Part shown: piece after piece, positions 23,769-31,989 of the stretch
Layout: every line of letters starts with the position of its first letter
Position numbering within the stretch: position 1 is the first letter of the stretch
NCBI GenBank assembly: GCA_902800585.1
Contig: CADCEW010000068.1
Location: 1-37,932, forward strand
Direction: 5' to 3'
Origin: an uncultured Prevotellaceae bacterium
GTDB taxonomy: Bacteria > Bacteroidota > Bacteroidia > Bacteroidales > Bacteroidaceae
Length of the DNA stretch: 37,932 nucleotides
Made by a program: the position numbers and the translations under genes
The notes under the pieces: model-generated
Databases searched by the model: none
What the model was told of the DNA's origin: nothing
What the model saw: the letters and a program-made list of their open reading frames with translations, nothing else

Positions 23769-23831
23769 GCACTTCGAATAGCGACATCAACTATTCAACT
23801 ATCAAAATGAACGAAATTATTATCAGCAATT

Positions 23832-24503
23832 ATGGATAATCAGAAGAATCAGAATGTTCGGAATAATCAGAGTGTTCAGAATAGTCGGAGTAATCAGAAA
23901 TCTCCTTTCGCTTTTCTGCCACAGCATGGGCATTACCGCTATTTGAGAGTATATCAGGTTACAGAGATGATTTTTGATATTACCTTTTATTTTACCCAGC
24001 GCTTTCTACAGAAGGGAGACCGCACCATTGATCAAATGGTACAGGCAGCGCGTAGCGGTAAACAGAACATTGCAGAAGGCAATCAGGCTGCTGCTACCTC
24101 GAGTGAGACGGAAATCAAACTGACCAATGTGGCAAAAGCCAGTCTGGAAGAATTGCTCGATGACTATGAAGACTATCTGCGTGTACGTAACTTACAGCAA
24201 TGGGGTAATCTTCATCCAAGATATGAGAAGATGCGAGATTATGCACGAGGCGAAGAAATAAGGAAGAACTATGGCAAGGATATCCAAAAGATGAACGATG
24301 AAGAGATTGCTAACCTCAGTATTACACTGATTCACCAGGCTATGTATATGCTACATAAACTGCTGATAACTATGCAGGAGCGATTCGTAACAGAAGGTGG
24401 CATCAAAGAGCGGATGTTTCAGAGTAGGGTGAATTATCGTAATAGTCAGAATAATCAGAATAATCAGAATAATCAGAATAGTCAGAATAATCAGAAAAAA
24501 TAA
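23832..24503 (+). CDS. Four-helix-bundle suffix-domain protein
   Basis: A 223-residue soluble protein. The core (about 33-195: LRVYQVTEMIFDITFYFTQRFL, DRTIDQMVQAARSGKQNIAEG, ASLEELLDDYEDYLRVRN, LIHQAMYMLHKLL) belongs to the S23/four-helix-bundle group related to 23S rRNA intervening-sequence proteins. The particular form carries the longer suffix region. Function is unknown for the family. Both ends are nonamer arrays: residues 3-24 (NQKNQNVRNNQSVQNSR) and the last 20 or so (NSQNNQNNQNNQ). A 10-codon frame ends four bases into this gene, suggesting coupling. A hairpin (24506-24522) follows the stop. Confidence 0.85.
   Translation: MDNQKNQNVRNNQSVQNSRSNQKSPFAFLPQHGHYRYLRVYQVTEMIFDITFYFTQRFLQKGDRTIDQMVQAARSGKQNIAEGNQAAATSSETEIKLTNVAKASLEELLDDYEDYLRVRNLQQWGNLHPRYEKMRDYARGEEIRKNYGKDIQKMNDEEIANLSITLIHQAMYMLHKLLITMQERFVTEGGIKERMFQSRVNYRNSQNNQNNQNNQNSQNNQKK
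23840..23902. repeat. Nonamer array, 5' end of the four-helix gene
   Basis: Seven 9-bp units: TCAGAAGAA, TCAGAATGT, TCGGAATAA, TCAGAGTGT, TCAGAATAG, TCGGAGTAA, TCAGAAATC. Confidence 0.9.
24446..24499. repeat. Nonamer array, 3' end of the four-helix gene
   Basis: Six 9-bp units: TCAGAATAA three times, TCAGAATAG, TCAGAATAA, TCAGAAAAA. Nearly perfect, so probably recently expanded. Confidence 0.92.
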
Positions 24504-24505
24504 AC

Positions 24506-24522
24506 AGAAGCCTTTGGCTTCT
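24506..24522 (+). terminator. Short hairpin after the four-helix gene
   Basis: AGAAGCC-ttt-GGCTTCT, a tight 7-bp hairpin starting 3 bases after the stop, followed by a weak T-rich run. Probably a terminator. Confidence 0.55.
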
Positions 24523-24621
24523 ATTATCATGGAACCTATAATTTCTCTTAATATTATTCCCATACCTGCAAAAAGATGTGGGATTTTTTGTATCTTCGCA
24601 AACGGAATAGAAAGAAACGAT

Positions 24622-25803
24622 ATGATGATGAAAAGAATTTCGAAGATGATGATGACCATGCTGTTGATGGTCGTTTGCTGTACACAGGTAGGAGCGCAGG
24701 GATTCAGTCGGGAGCCGATGCCAGAAGGGTCGTACTCTCCAGTAACTAATATTAATCACAATGGGTATCCACGTGTGTTGAAGGACAATAGTGTGATGTT
24801 CCGTGTACAGGCACCACAGGCGCAATTGGTGCAGATAGACTTATGTGGTACGAAGTATGATATGACGAAAGGTGAAGATGGTATTTGGACTGTGACGACA
24901 AAGCCGCAGGTACCAGGCTTCCATTATTATTTTCTGGTAGTGGATGGTGTGTCAACTGCTGATCCTGCCAGTCAGACATTCTTTGGATGTAGCCGTTGGT
25001 CGAGTGCTATCGAGATTCATGAACAGGGTATGAATGACTTTGAGGTACAGGATGTGCCTCATGGTGAGGTGCGTACCATCTACTACTATTCGAAGGTGGA
25101 TGAGGCTTGGCGTCCCTTGTTGGTCTATACGCCTGCTGGTTATAACGAGAGTAAGGAGACGTATCCTGTAGTATATATCCAGCATGGAGGCGGTGAGGAC
25201 CATCGCGGATGGATGGAACAGGGACGTACAGCACAGATTATGGACAACTTGATAGCTGCTGGCAAGGCAGTGCCGATGATTGTAGTCAGTTCGAATAGCA
25301 ATGTGCATGCACGCAATGGTGGCTTTGGTGGTGGTTATAGTTGGCAGGGTATGCAGGCGTTCCGCTCGGAGATGATAGACAACATCATCCCGTTTGTAGA
25401 GAAGACTTATCGTGTCAAGAAGGATCGTAAGAGTCGTGCGATGTGTGGTCTCTCGATGGGTGGTGGACAATCGTTCTATATTGGACTGCGCGACCCAGAG
25501 GTGTTTGCTAACGTAGGTGTGTTCTCAACGGGTATGTTCGGAGGTATTCAGGGTGCCTCAAACTTCGATTTGGAGAAGGAGGTGCCTGGTATGCTAACGG
25601 ATACCAAGACGTTCAACCAGCAGTTTGACGTGTTCTTTGTGAGTTGTGGCGAGCAGGACCCACGCATAGAATATACGCGCAACATCGTGAAGAAGATGCG
25701 CGAGGGTGGTGTTGAAGTGAAATTCAATTCCTATCCGGGCGACCATGAATGGCAGGTATGGCGCAAATCACTGCATGAGTTCGCGCAGTATCTGTTCCGA
25801 TAA
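24622..25803 (+). CDS. Exported CE1-type (feruloyl/acetyl xylan) esterase
   Basis: A 393-residue secreted alpha/beta-hydrolase. Signal peptide about 1-25. Residues 40-130 form an N-terminal E-set/CBM48-like beta domain (VMFRVQAPQAQLVQIDL, GFHYYFLVVDG). Residues 150-393 are the esterase domain with YPVVYIQHGGGEDHRGW, nucleophile Ser278 in GLSMGGG, a probable acid in SCGEQDPR (Asp346), and His375 in GDHEW. Domain order and length fit Bacteroidota esterases that remove ferulate or acetate from xylan; the substrate is inferred. The start at 24622 is chosen because an upstream in-frame ATG (24514) lies before a promoter-like box (TATCTTCG, 24591-24598) and would spoil the signal peptide. Confidence 0.9.
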   Translation: MMMKRISKMMMTMLLMVVCCTQVGAQGFSREPMPEGSYSPVTNINHNGYPRVLKDNSVMFRVQAPQAQLVQIDLCGTKYDMTKGEDGIWTVTTKPQVPGFHYYFLVVDGVSTADPASQTFFGCSRWSSAIEIHEQGMNDFEVQDVPHGEVRTIYYYSKVDEAWRPLLVYTPAGYNESKETYPVVYIQHGGGEDHRGWMEQGRTAQIMDNLIAAGKAVPMIVVSSNSNVHARNGGFGGGYSWQGMQAFRSEMIDNIIPFVEKTYRVKKDRKSRAMCGLSMGGGQSFYIGLRDPEVFANVGVFSTGMFGGIQGASNFDLEKEVPGMLTDTKTFNQQFDVFFVSCGEQDPRIEYTRNIVKKMREGGVEVKFNSYPGDHEWQVWRKSLHEFAQYLFR

Positions 25804-25850
25804 AAAAACATGCCGAAAGACTTTTTGACATAAATATTTCAAAAGGAATG

Positions 25851-25897
25851 TTGCACAAAACGGAAGAAATGTGCACGTTTTATCCCTTTTTGTGCAA
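25851..25897. promoter_or_regulatory. Inverted repeat upstream of the etf promoter
   Basis: TTGCACAAAA (25851-25860) and TTTTGTGCAA (25888-25897) are perfectly complementary, with a central GTGCAC palindrome at 25871-25876. It lies just upstream of the etfB -33 element: a candidate operator, or the esterase transcript's terminator. Confidence 0.5.
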
Positions 25898-25901
25898 TTT
25901 G

Positions 25902-25933
25902 TTTGGCTATGTGTTCGTTTTTTTGTACCTTTG
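25902..25933 (+). promoter_or_regulatory. etfB promoter
   Basis: TTTG (25902-25905), 20 bases, TACCTTTG (25926-25933). Leader of about 50 bases to etfB. Confidence 0.72.
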
Positions 25934-25988
25934 CAGCCGATTTCAAAGAAATCGTGCGCGAAGTAACACATTATTATAATAATATTTT

Positions 25989-26861
25989 ATGGCTTTAAAG
26001 ATTGTTGTGCTGGCGAAGCAAGTGCCAGACACCCGTAATGTAGGTAAGGATGCTATGACCGCCGAAGGAACGGTAAACCGTGCTGCCTTACCTGCCATCT
26101 TCAACCCAGAAGATTTGAATGCCTTGGAACAGGCTCTTCGTCTGAAGGAGCAGAATCCGGGCTCTACAGTAGGAATCCTCACGATGGGTCCTCCACGTGC
26201 AGGTGAGATTATCCGTCAGGGACTTTATCGTGGCGCTGATACAGGTTGGCTGTTGACTGACCGTCTCTTCGCAGGTGCTGATACCCTCGCTACTTCTTAC
26301 GCATTGGCTACTGCCATCAAGAAGATTGGTGATGTAGACATCGTGATTGGTGGTCGTCAGGCTATCGATGGTGATACTGCGCAGGTAGGTCCGCAGGTGG
26401 CTCAGAAGTTAGGACTGAATCAGGTGACTTATGCAGAGGAGGTTCTGAGCGTAAAGGATGGAAAGGCAACTATCAAGCGTGTGATTGACGGTGGTGTGGA
26501 GACTGTTGTGGCTCCGTTGCCAGTAGTGATTACCGTTAATGGAAGTGCTGCTCCCTGTCGTCCTCAGAATGCCAAGCTGGTGATGAAGTACAAGCGTGCT
26601 ACTTGTCCGATGGAGCGTCCTGCTGAGGGTACACCCTATGATAAGCTCTACGAGGAGCGTCCCTATCTGACACTGAATCAGTGGAGCGTTGCCGATGTAG
26701 ACGGTGATGTGAACCAGTGCGGTCTGAGTGGCTCACCTACAAAGGTGAAGGCTATTAAGAACATTGTGTTCCAGGCTAAGGAGTCGAAGACTTTGACGGC
26801 TTCTGATGCTGATATCGAGGGAATGATCAAAGAATTGTTGGAAGAAAAGATTATTGGTTAA
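25989..26861 (+). CDS. etfB: Electron transfer flavoprotein, beta subunit
   Basis: Partner of EtfA in the heterodimer that carries electrons between acyl-CoA dehydrogenases and other redox enzymes. The 290 residues have the family start (KIVVLAKQVPDTRNVG), the nucleotide-binding core (VDIVIGGRQAIDGDTAQVGPQVAQKLG, about 116-142) and the conserved PLPVVITVNGSA. It is somewhat longer than the classic 250-residue form, as in many anaerobe Etfs. First gene of an etfB-etfA-acyl-CoA dehydrogenase operon; etfA begins 5 bases after its stop. Whether the pair is bifurcating cannot be told from these sequences by eye. Confidence 0.95.
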   Translation: MALKIVVLAKQVPDTRNVGKDAMTAEGTVNRAALPAIFNPEDLNALEQALRLKEQNPGSTVGILTMGPPRAGEIIRQGLYRGADTGWLLTDRLFAGADTLATSYALATAIKKIGDVDIVIGGRQAIDGDTAQVGPQVAQKLGLNQVTYAEEVLSVKDGKATIKRVIDGGVETVVAPLPVVITVNGSAAPCRPQNAKLVMKYKRATCPMERPAEGTPYDKLYEERPYLTLNQWSVADVDGDVNQCGLSGSPTKVKAIKNIVFQAKESKTLTASDADIEGMIKELLEEKIIG

Positions 26862-26866
26862 GAGAT

Positions 26867-27892
26867 ATGGCTAACAACGTATTTGTATATTGCGAAATAG
26901 AAGGTACTCTGGTACAGGAAGTATCTCAGGAGTTGTTGACCAAGGGTCGCAAACTCGCCAATGAACTGAAAGTGGAACTCCACGCTGTTGTTGCCGGCAC
27001 AGGCATTAAGGGTAAAGTAGAGGATCAGATCCTGCCTTATGGTGTCGATAAACTGTTTGTCTTCGACGCTAAGGATTTGTTCCCTTACACTTCTGCACCA
27101 CATACTGACATCCTCGTGAACCTCTTCAAAGAGGAGCAGCCGCAGATTTGTCTGATGGGTGCTACTGTGATTGGTCGTGACCTCGGTCCTCGTGTAAGTT
27201 CTTCACTGACCTCTGGTCTGACGGCAGACTGCACCGAGTTGGAGATTGGTCCTTATGAGGATAAGAAGAATGAGAAGGTCTATGAGAACCTGCTCTATCA
27301 GATTCGTCCAGCCTTTGGTGGTAACATCGTGGCTACTATCGTGAACCCAGACCATCGTCCTCAGATGGCAACTGTTCGTAGTGGTGTGATGCAGAAGGCT
27401 ATCTATGAGGGTGAGTGCAAGAAGGAGGTTGTTTATCCTGAGGTTTCTAAGTATGTAAGCCCCGAAGCTTTCGTCGTGAAGGTACTCGACCACCATGTAG
27501 AGGCTGCTAAGCACAACTTGAAGGGTGCTCCCATCGTGGTGGCTGGTGGTTACGGTATGGGTTCGAAGGAGAACTTCGACATGCTGTTCCAACTCGCCAA
27601 GGTGCTGCATGGTGAGGTTGGTGGTTCACGTGCTGCAGTGGATGCAGGCTGGCTCGACCATGACCGTCAGATTGGTCAGACTGGTGTCACCGTTCATCCG
27701 AAGGTGTACATCGCCTGTGGTATCTCTGGACAGATTCAGCACATCGCTGGTATGCAGGACTCTGGTATCATCATCAGCGTCAACTCTGACCCTGATGCTC
27801 CCATCAACCGCATCGCTGATTATGTCATCACGGGTACTGTTGAGGAAGTTGTACCAAAGTTAATTAAGTACTATAAGCAGAATAGCAAATAG
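26867..27892 (+). CDS. etfA: Electron transfer flavoprotein, alpha subunit
   Basis: FAD-binding subunit of the Etf heterodimer, 341 residues. The N-terminal half resembles EtfB (VFVYCEIEGTLVQEV, GATVIGRDLGPRVSSSLTSGLTADCTELE). The C-terminal FAD domain has VVAGGYGMGSKENF, then GEVGGSRAAVDAGWLDHDRQIGQTG and YIACGISGQIQHIAGMQDS, and ends with the family signature VNSDPDAPINRIADYVITG. Five bases after etfB. The gap to the dehydrogenase gene contains a TAAATTG heptamer array around its ribosome-binding region. Confidence 0.96.
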   Translation: MANNVFVYCEIEGTLVQEVSQELLTKGRKLANELKVELHAVVAGTGIKGKVEDQILPYGVDKLFVFDAKDLFPYTSAPHTDILVNLFKEEQPQICLMGATVIGRDLGPRVSSSLTSGLTADCTELEIGPYEDKKNEKVYENLLYQIRPAFGGNIVATIVNPDHRPQMATVRSGVMQKAIYEGECKKEVVYPEVSKYVSPEAFVVKVLDHHVEAAKHNLKGAPIVVAGGYGMGSKENFDMLFQLAKVLHGEVGGSRAAVDAGWLDHDRQIGQTGVTVHPKVYIACGISGQIQHIAGMQDSGIIISVNSDPDAPINRIADYVITGTVEEVVPKLIKYYKQNSK

Positions 27893-27920
27893 TAAATTGT
27901 AAATTGTCAAATTGTAAATT
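27893..27920. repeat. TAAATTG heptamer array between etfA and the dehydrogenase
   Basis: TAAATTG, TAAATTG, TCAAATTG, TAAATT: four units, one lengthened by a base, filling the 31-base gap and replacing any obvious purine-rich ribosome-binding site. Confidence 0.75.
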
Positions 27921-27923
27921 AGA

Positions 27924-29543
27924 ATGGCAAACTATTATAGCGATCATCCTGAGATCGGGTTCTACTTGAACCACCCCCTGATGGCTCGTATCGTTGAGCT
28001 GAAAGAAAAGGGTTTCGCTGATTCTGAGGCTGTTGACCTTGAAGGTCCGCACCTTGAGAACGGCCGTATGATCTATGCCTCTAAGACTTACGAGAACCTC
28101 GACGCCACCCGCAAGGCTGGCCTGTGGGGTGTAAGTATGCCTCGCCGTTACGGCGGTCTGAACCTGCCTAACGCTGTGTTCTCCATGTTGAGTGAGATGA
28201 TTTCGGCTGCTGATGCCGGTTTCCAGAACATCTGGAGTCTGCAGAGTTGTATCGATACCCTGTATGAGTTCGGAAGCGAAGAGCAGCGCCAGAAGTATAT
28301 CCCCCGTGTTTGTGCTGGTGAAGGTATGAGTATGGACCTCACGGAGCCAGATGCTGGTTCTGACCTGCAGCGTGTGATGCTGAAGGCTACCTTCGATGAG
28401 AAGGAGAACTGCTGGCGTCTGAATGGTGTGAAGCGTTTCATCACCAACGGTGACTCAGACATCCACCTCGTGCTGGCTCGTTCTGAGGAAGGTACGAAGG
28501 ACGGACGTGGCCTGTCCATGTTCATCTACGACAAGCGCCAGGGCGGTGTGAATGTGCGTCACATCGAGCATAAGCTCGGTATCCACGGCTCACCCACTTG
28601 TGAGTTGACTTATAAGAATGCCAAGGCAGAACTCTGCGGTAGCACCCGTCTTGGATTGATTAAATACGTGATGGCCCTGATGAACGGTGCCCGTCTGGGT
28701 ATCGCTGCACAGTCAGTAGGTGTTGAGCAGGAGGCTTACAACGAGGGTCTGGCATATGCTAAAGAGCGTCAGCAGTTTGGTGATAAGATCATCAACTTCC
28801 CCGCTGTCTATGATATGCTCTCTCGTATGAAGGCGAAACTCGACGCTGGTCGTTCACTGCTTTATGAGACTGCTTGCTATGTGGATGTTTATAAGTGCTT
28901 AGAGGATATCGAGCGTGATCGTAAGTTGGAGCCCGAGGAGAAGCAGGAGTTGAAGAAGTACCAGCGCTTGGCTGATGCCTTCACCCCACTGGCTAAGGGT
29001 ATGAACTCTGAGTATGCCAACCAGAATGCCTATGATGCTATCAGCATCCACGGTGGTTCAGGTTTCATCATGGAATACAAGAGCCAGCGTCTGTTCCGCG
29101 ATGCCCGTATCTTCTCTATCTATGAGGGTACGACGCAGTTGCAGGTTGTCGCCGCTATCCGCTATATCACCAACGGCACGATGCTGAACAATATCAAGGA
29201 GATGCTGGCAGCTCTGCCTTCAGAGGCAAATGCTGCTCTCAAAGCTCGTGTGGAGAAACTGATTCCTGTCTATGAGGAGGCTCTCGCTAACGTGAAGGCT
29301 TTGGAGAATCAGGACGCACAGGACTTCCTGGCTCGTCGTCTCTATGACATGACAGCTGAGTTGGTAATGTCACTGCTCATCATCCGTGATGCTGCCAAGG
29401 CTCCCGAGTTGTTTGAGAAGAGTGCTAACGTCTATGTTCGCATGACAGAAGAGGATGTCTATGGAAAGTCTGCCTACATCAAGGCCTTCCGTGTAGAAGA
29501 CTTGGAGAGTTTCAAGGCAGCAGAGCCTGAGGCAGAAGAATAA
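27924..29543 (+). CDS. Acyl-CoA dehydrogenase family protein
   Basis: Flavoenzyme oxidising (or, in reverse, reducing) the alpha-beta bond of an acyl-CoA, exchanging electrons with the Etf encoded just upstream. The 539 residues exceed the classic 380. FAD-binding motifs MDLTEPDAGSDL (137-148) and RFITNGD (171-177) are present, as is the catalytic-base region IFSIYEGTTQLQ with Glu401. A C-terminal extension (about 420-539), mainly helical, matches the longer Bacteroidota group. The acyl substrate is not predictable. Operon position after etfBA strongly supports the electron partner. ndk follows after 12 bases. Confidence 0.93.
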   Translation: MANYYSDHPEIGFYLNHPLMARIVELKEKGFADSEAVDLEGPHLENGRMIYASKTYENLDATRKAGLWGVSMPRRYGGLNLPNAVFSMLSEMISAADAGFQNIWSLQSCIDTLYEFGSEEQRQKYIPRVCAGEGMSMDLTEPDAGSDLQRVMLKATFDEKENCWRLNGVKRFITNGDSDIHLVLARSEEGTKDGRGLSMFIYDKRQGGVNVRHIEHKLGIHGSPTCELTYKNAKAELCGSTRLGLIKYVMALMNGARLGIAAQSVGVEQEAYNEGLAYAKERQQFGDKIINFPAVYDMLSRMKAKLDAGRSLLYETACYVDVYKCLEDIERDRKLEPEEKQELKKYQRLADAFTPLAKGMNSEYANQNAYDAISIHGGSGFIMEYKSQRLFRDARIFSIYEGTTQLQVVAAIRYITNGTMLNNIKEMLAALPSEANAALKARVEKLIPVYEEALANVKALENQDAQDFLARRLYDMTAELVMSLLIIRDAAKAPELFEKSANVYVRMTEEDVYGKSAYIKAFRVEDLESFKAAEPEAEE

Positions 29544-29555
29544 AAAAATAAAAAT

Positions 29556-30020
29556 ATGGAAACAACACTCGTATTATTAAAGCCCAGTTGTGTACAGCGC
29601 CAATTGATAGGTGAAGTACTGAACCGTTTTGAGCGTCGCGGTCTTCGTATCTCAGGTATGAAGATGATGCAACTCAGTGACGAGATACTCCGTGAGCACT
29701 ATGCTCATCTGGTAGACCGTCCCTTCTTCCCCTCACTGGCTGCCTCTATGCAAGCATCACCTGTCGTAGCTCTCGCTATCTCTGGTGTTGACGCTGTCCA
29801 GGTTGTACGTACCATGACGGGTGTCACCAATGGTCGTGAAGCTGCCCCTGGTACTATCCGTGGTGATTACTCCGTGAGCAACCAACAGAACATTGTTCAC
29901 GCTTCTGACTCCACGTCAAATGCTGCCATTGAATTAGCCCGTTTCTTCCGTCCAGAAGAGATTTTCGACTATACCAGTGGTATGCAGGGATATATCTATG
30001 GCGAGGGAGAGTGCAAATAG
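29556..30020 (+). CDS. ndk: Nucleoside diphosphate kinase
   Basis: Transfers the gamma phosphate between nucleoside tri- and diphosphates through a phosphohistidine. The 154 residues contain the family start TLVLLKPSCVQRQLIGEVL, GTIRGDYS, and the active-site NIVHASDS with His115. Length is normal. It is only 12 bases after the dehydrogenase gene in an A-rich gap, so it may be read through from the etf operon. Convergent with yraN, with 9 bases between stops. Confidence 0.96.
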   Translation: METTLVLLKPSCVQRQLIGEVLNRFERRGLRISGMKMMQLSDEILREHYAHLVDRPFFPSLAASMQASPVVALAISGVDAVQVVRTMTGVTNGREAAPGTIRGDYSVSNQQNIVHASDSTSNAAIELARFFRPEEIFDYTSGMQGYIYGEGECK

Positions 30021-30029
30021 ACTCTCGGT

Positions 30030-30383
30030 TTAGAAAGCGTCCTCAATATGCTCGATATCCGTTTCTGAACCGGCGGTGCCAGTAATACAGACAATATCAA
30101 AACGGATATCGCGATTGATACAACGATATTTCACATAATGATTCGCAGCCTGTTGAAGGTTGCGAATCTTTTGATATCCTACCGCATCGACAGGATCGCC
30201 AAAAAGACGGTTGCGTCGTGTCTTTACCTCCACAAAGACCACCACATCACCATCTAATGCGATAATATCCAAGTCACGATGACCGCTTTTCCAGTCACGT
30301 TCCAGAATCATATAGCCCTTACGCTGTAAATAGTCGGCAGCAAGGTCTTCGCCCCATTTCCCCAAATCGTTATGCTCTGCCAT
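30030..30383 (-). CDS. yraN: YraN/UPF0102 family nuclease-like protein
   Basis: A 117-residue protein with the predicted endonuclease fold of UPF0102: GEDLAADYLQRKGY (11-24), then GHRDLDIIALDGDVVVFVEVKTRRN. In it Asp39, Glu52 and Lys54 form the restriction-nuclease-like D...ExK set. Biochemical function is not established for the family; a link to recombination or repair is often guessed. Last gene of the mutY-purN-yraN unit, starting one base after purN ends. Confidence 0.9.
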   Translation of the reverse strand: MAEHNDLGKWGEDLAADYLQRKGYMILERDWKSGHRDLDIIALDGDVVVFVEVKTRRNRLFGDPVDAVGYQKIRNLQQAANHYVKYRCINRDIRFDIVCITGTAGSETDIEHIEDAF

Positions 30384-30384
30384 A

Positions 30385-30957
30385 CTAAAACGTTTCGTTG
30401 AGAACCTTTTCCACCACTTGAGGATAATATTTCATCTCCAACTGATGCTCCTTGGCTGCGATATCCTCAGCAGTATCGTCAGGAGACAATGCCACCTTGT
30501 ATTGCGCAATCATCTCACCAGAATCACAGACAGGGGTTACATAATGCACAGTCATACCTGTCTCCGTTTCTCCAGCAGCCTTTACAGCCTCATGCACATG
30601 ATGTCCCCACATGCCCTTTCCACCATATTTCGGCAAGAGGGCAGGGTGGATATTGATGATACGACGAGGATAGGCATCGATAAGGAAGTTGGGAATGAGT
30701 GGCAGAAAACCGGCTAAGACAATAAATTGTATGTCGTATTTACGAAGCAACGGCATCATAAAGTCGGCATCATTCAACTGTGGCTTGGGAGTCACTGCTG
30801 TTGCCACACCTAAGCATTCCGCACGTTCCAAGGCAAGAGCCTCCGGCTTGTTACTGACGACCAACGCACAACGATAGCGTTCAGAACTACTAAAGTATTT
30901 AATCAGGTTCTCACAGTTCGTACCGTTTCCTGACACAAAGATGGCGAAATTAATCAT
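30385..30957 (-). CDS. purN: Phosphoribosylglycinamide formyltransferase
   Basis: Formylates GAR using 10-formyl-tetrahydrofolate in purine synthesis. The 190 residues show the start FAIFVSGNGTNCENLI and the active-site triad: Asn102 and His104 in INIHPALLPKYGG, and Asp145 in VCDSGEMI. Its ATG overlaps the mutY stop (ATGA), indicating translational coupling; yraN follows directly. Confidence 0.95.
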   Translation of the reverse strand: MINFAIFVSGNGTNCENLIKYFSSSERYRCALVVSNKPEALALERAECLGVATAVTPKPQLNDADFMMPLLRKYDIQFIVLAGFLPLIPNFLIDAYPRRIINIHPALLPKYGGKGMWGHHVHEAVKAAGETETGMTVHYVTPVCDSGEMIAQYKVALSPDDTAEDIAAKEHQLEMKYYPQVVEKVLNETF

Positions 30958-31967
30958 AGGGTTGATGGGTTTAATGGGTCTAATGGGTTTGATGGGAGTG
31001 ATTCTAAGAATCGTTCGATAAGACGAGGAACTGCATAGTTATCAATATCCGTTTCCTTAATCCAAAAATAATCATCAGGCAACGAAGGCCTTTCTGTTGG
31101 TTCCCACAAATAGAAATCGGCAAAAATGATGCGATGGGTCAGGACGTGCTTGAGGTTTCGGTACTGTAACACAGCACCACATGGGACAACGTCAGTAAGC
31201 CAGGGTTCATAAAGCCCTTGCCAGATATCCCCTGCAGCACGACGATGGATAGCAGTCTCACCTTGATACCTTATATATATATAAGTCAAATGACGCTCTT
31301 TGATTTTCAAGGTTTTTTGCTTGACGGGCAGTTCAGTAACTTTGTTCTCGCGGAAGGCAATGCAGGTTTCTTGTAATGGACAGGACAGGCAGTTGGGATT
31401 TAATGGGGTACATTGAATGGCACCGAAGTCCATCATCGCCTGATTGAAAGCGGATGCCTCCTTCTTCGGCAACAGACTTTGTGCCAATGCCGTAAACTCT
31501 TTCTTACCTTCCGTGGTATTGATAGGTGTAGCAATACCATAATAGCGAGATAATACCCGATAGACATTCCCATCGACGACAGCGGCAGGAAGATTGAAGG
31601 CGATACTCCCAATGGCAGCAGCGGTATAGTCGCCCACACCCTTGAGTTGTTTAATACCTTCTAAGGTACGAGGAAAACCACCCATCTCCACGACCTGTTT
31701 TGCAGCCGTATGCAGATTCCTTGCTCTACTATAATATCCCAGTCCTTGCCATTCACGTAGCACCTCATCTTCTGAGGCGGCAGCAAGTTCCTCTATCGTA
31801 TGCCATCGTTGCATGAAACGCTGCCAATACGGTAATCCCTGTTCGATACGGGTCTGCTGCAGGATAATCTCCGACAGCCATATCGCATAGGGATCGTTTG
31901 TCTCCCTCCAAGGAAGTGCACGACTGTTATCACAAAACCAGTTTAATATAGTCGTTGTAAAGTTCAT
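30954..31967 (-). CDS. mutY: A/G-specific adenine glycosylase
   Basis: Removes adenine mispaired with 8-oxoguanine. From the ATG at 31967 it has 337 residues. Glu33 in WLSEIILQQT and Asp132 in VVDGNVYRVL are the catalytic pair, LKGVGDYTAAAIGSIAF is the helix-hairpin-helix, and Cys186, Cys193, Cys196 and Cys202 bind the iron-sulfur cluster. The C-terminal NUDIX-like recognition domain follows. An upstream TTG start (31976) is rejected because it falls in the -7 box TACCTTTG (31974-31981). The true mRNA is probably leaderless. The last residues (SNPLDPLNPSTL) come from a nonamer array. Confidence 0.95.
   Translation of the reverse strand: MNFTTTILNWFCDNSRALPWRETNDPYAIWLSEIILQQTRIEQGLPYWQRFMQRWHTIEELAAASEDEVLREWQGLGYYSRARNLHTAAKQVVEMGGFPRTLEGIKQLKGVGDYTAAAIGSIAFNLPAAVVDGNVYRVLSRYYGIATPINTTEGKKEFTALAQSLLPKKEASAFNQAMMDFGAIQCTPLNPNCLSCPLQETCIAFRENKVTELPVKQKTLKIKERHLTYIYIRYQGETAIHRRAAGDIWQGLYEPWLTDVVPCGAVLQYRNLKHVLTHRIIFADFYLWEPTERPSLPDDYFWIKETDIDNYAVPRLIERFLESLPSNPLDPLNPSTL
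30959..31003. repeat. Nonamer array in the mutY 3' end
   Basis: Five 9-bp units on the plus strand: GGGTTGATG, GGTTTAATG, GGTCTAATG, GGTTTGATG, GGAGTGATT. It encodes the last residues of MutY and abuts the purN start. Confidence 0.85.
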
Positions 31968-31973
31968 GGACTG

Positions 31974-31981
31974 CAAAGGTA
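31974..31981 (-). promoter_or_regulatory. -7 box of mutY
   Basis: Minus strand TACCTTTG, six bases before the ATG; transcription should begin at or beside the start codon. Confidence 0.65.
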
Positions 31982-31989
31982 ATAAAAAA

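Noticed and set aside
24514-24621. N-terminal extension of the esterase
   Set aside because: It includes the terminator hairpin and a promoter-like box, and would bury the signal peptide.
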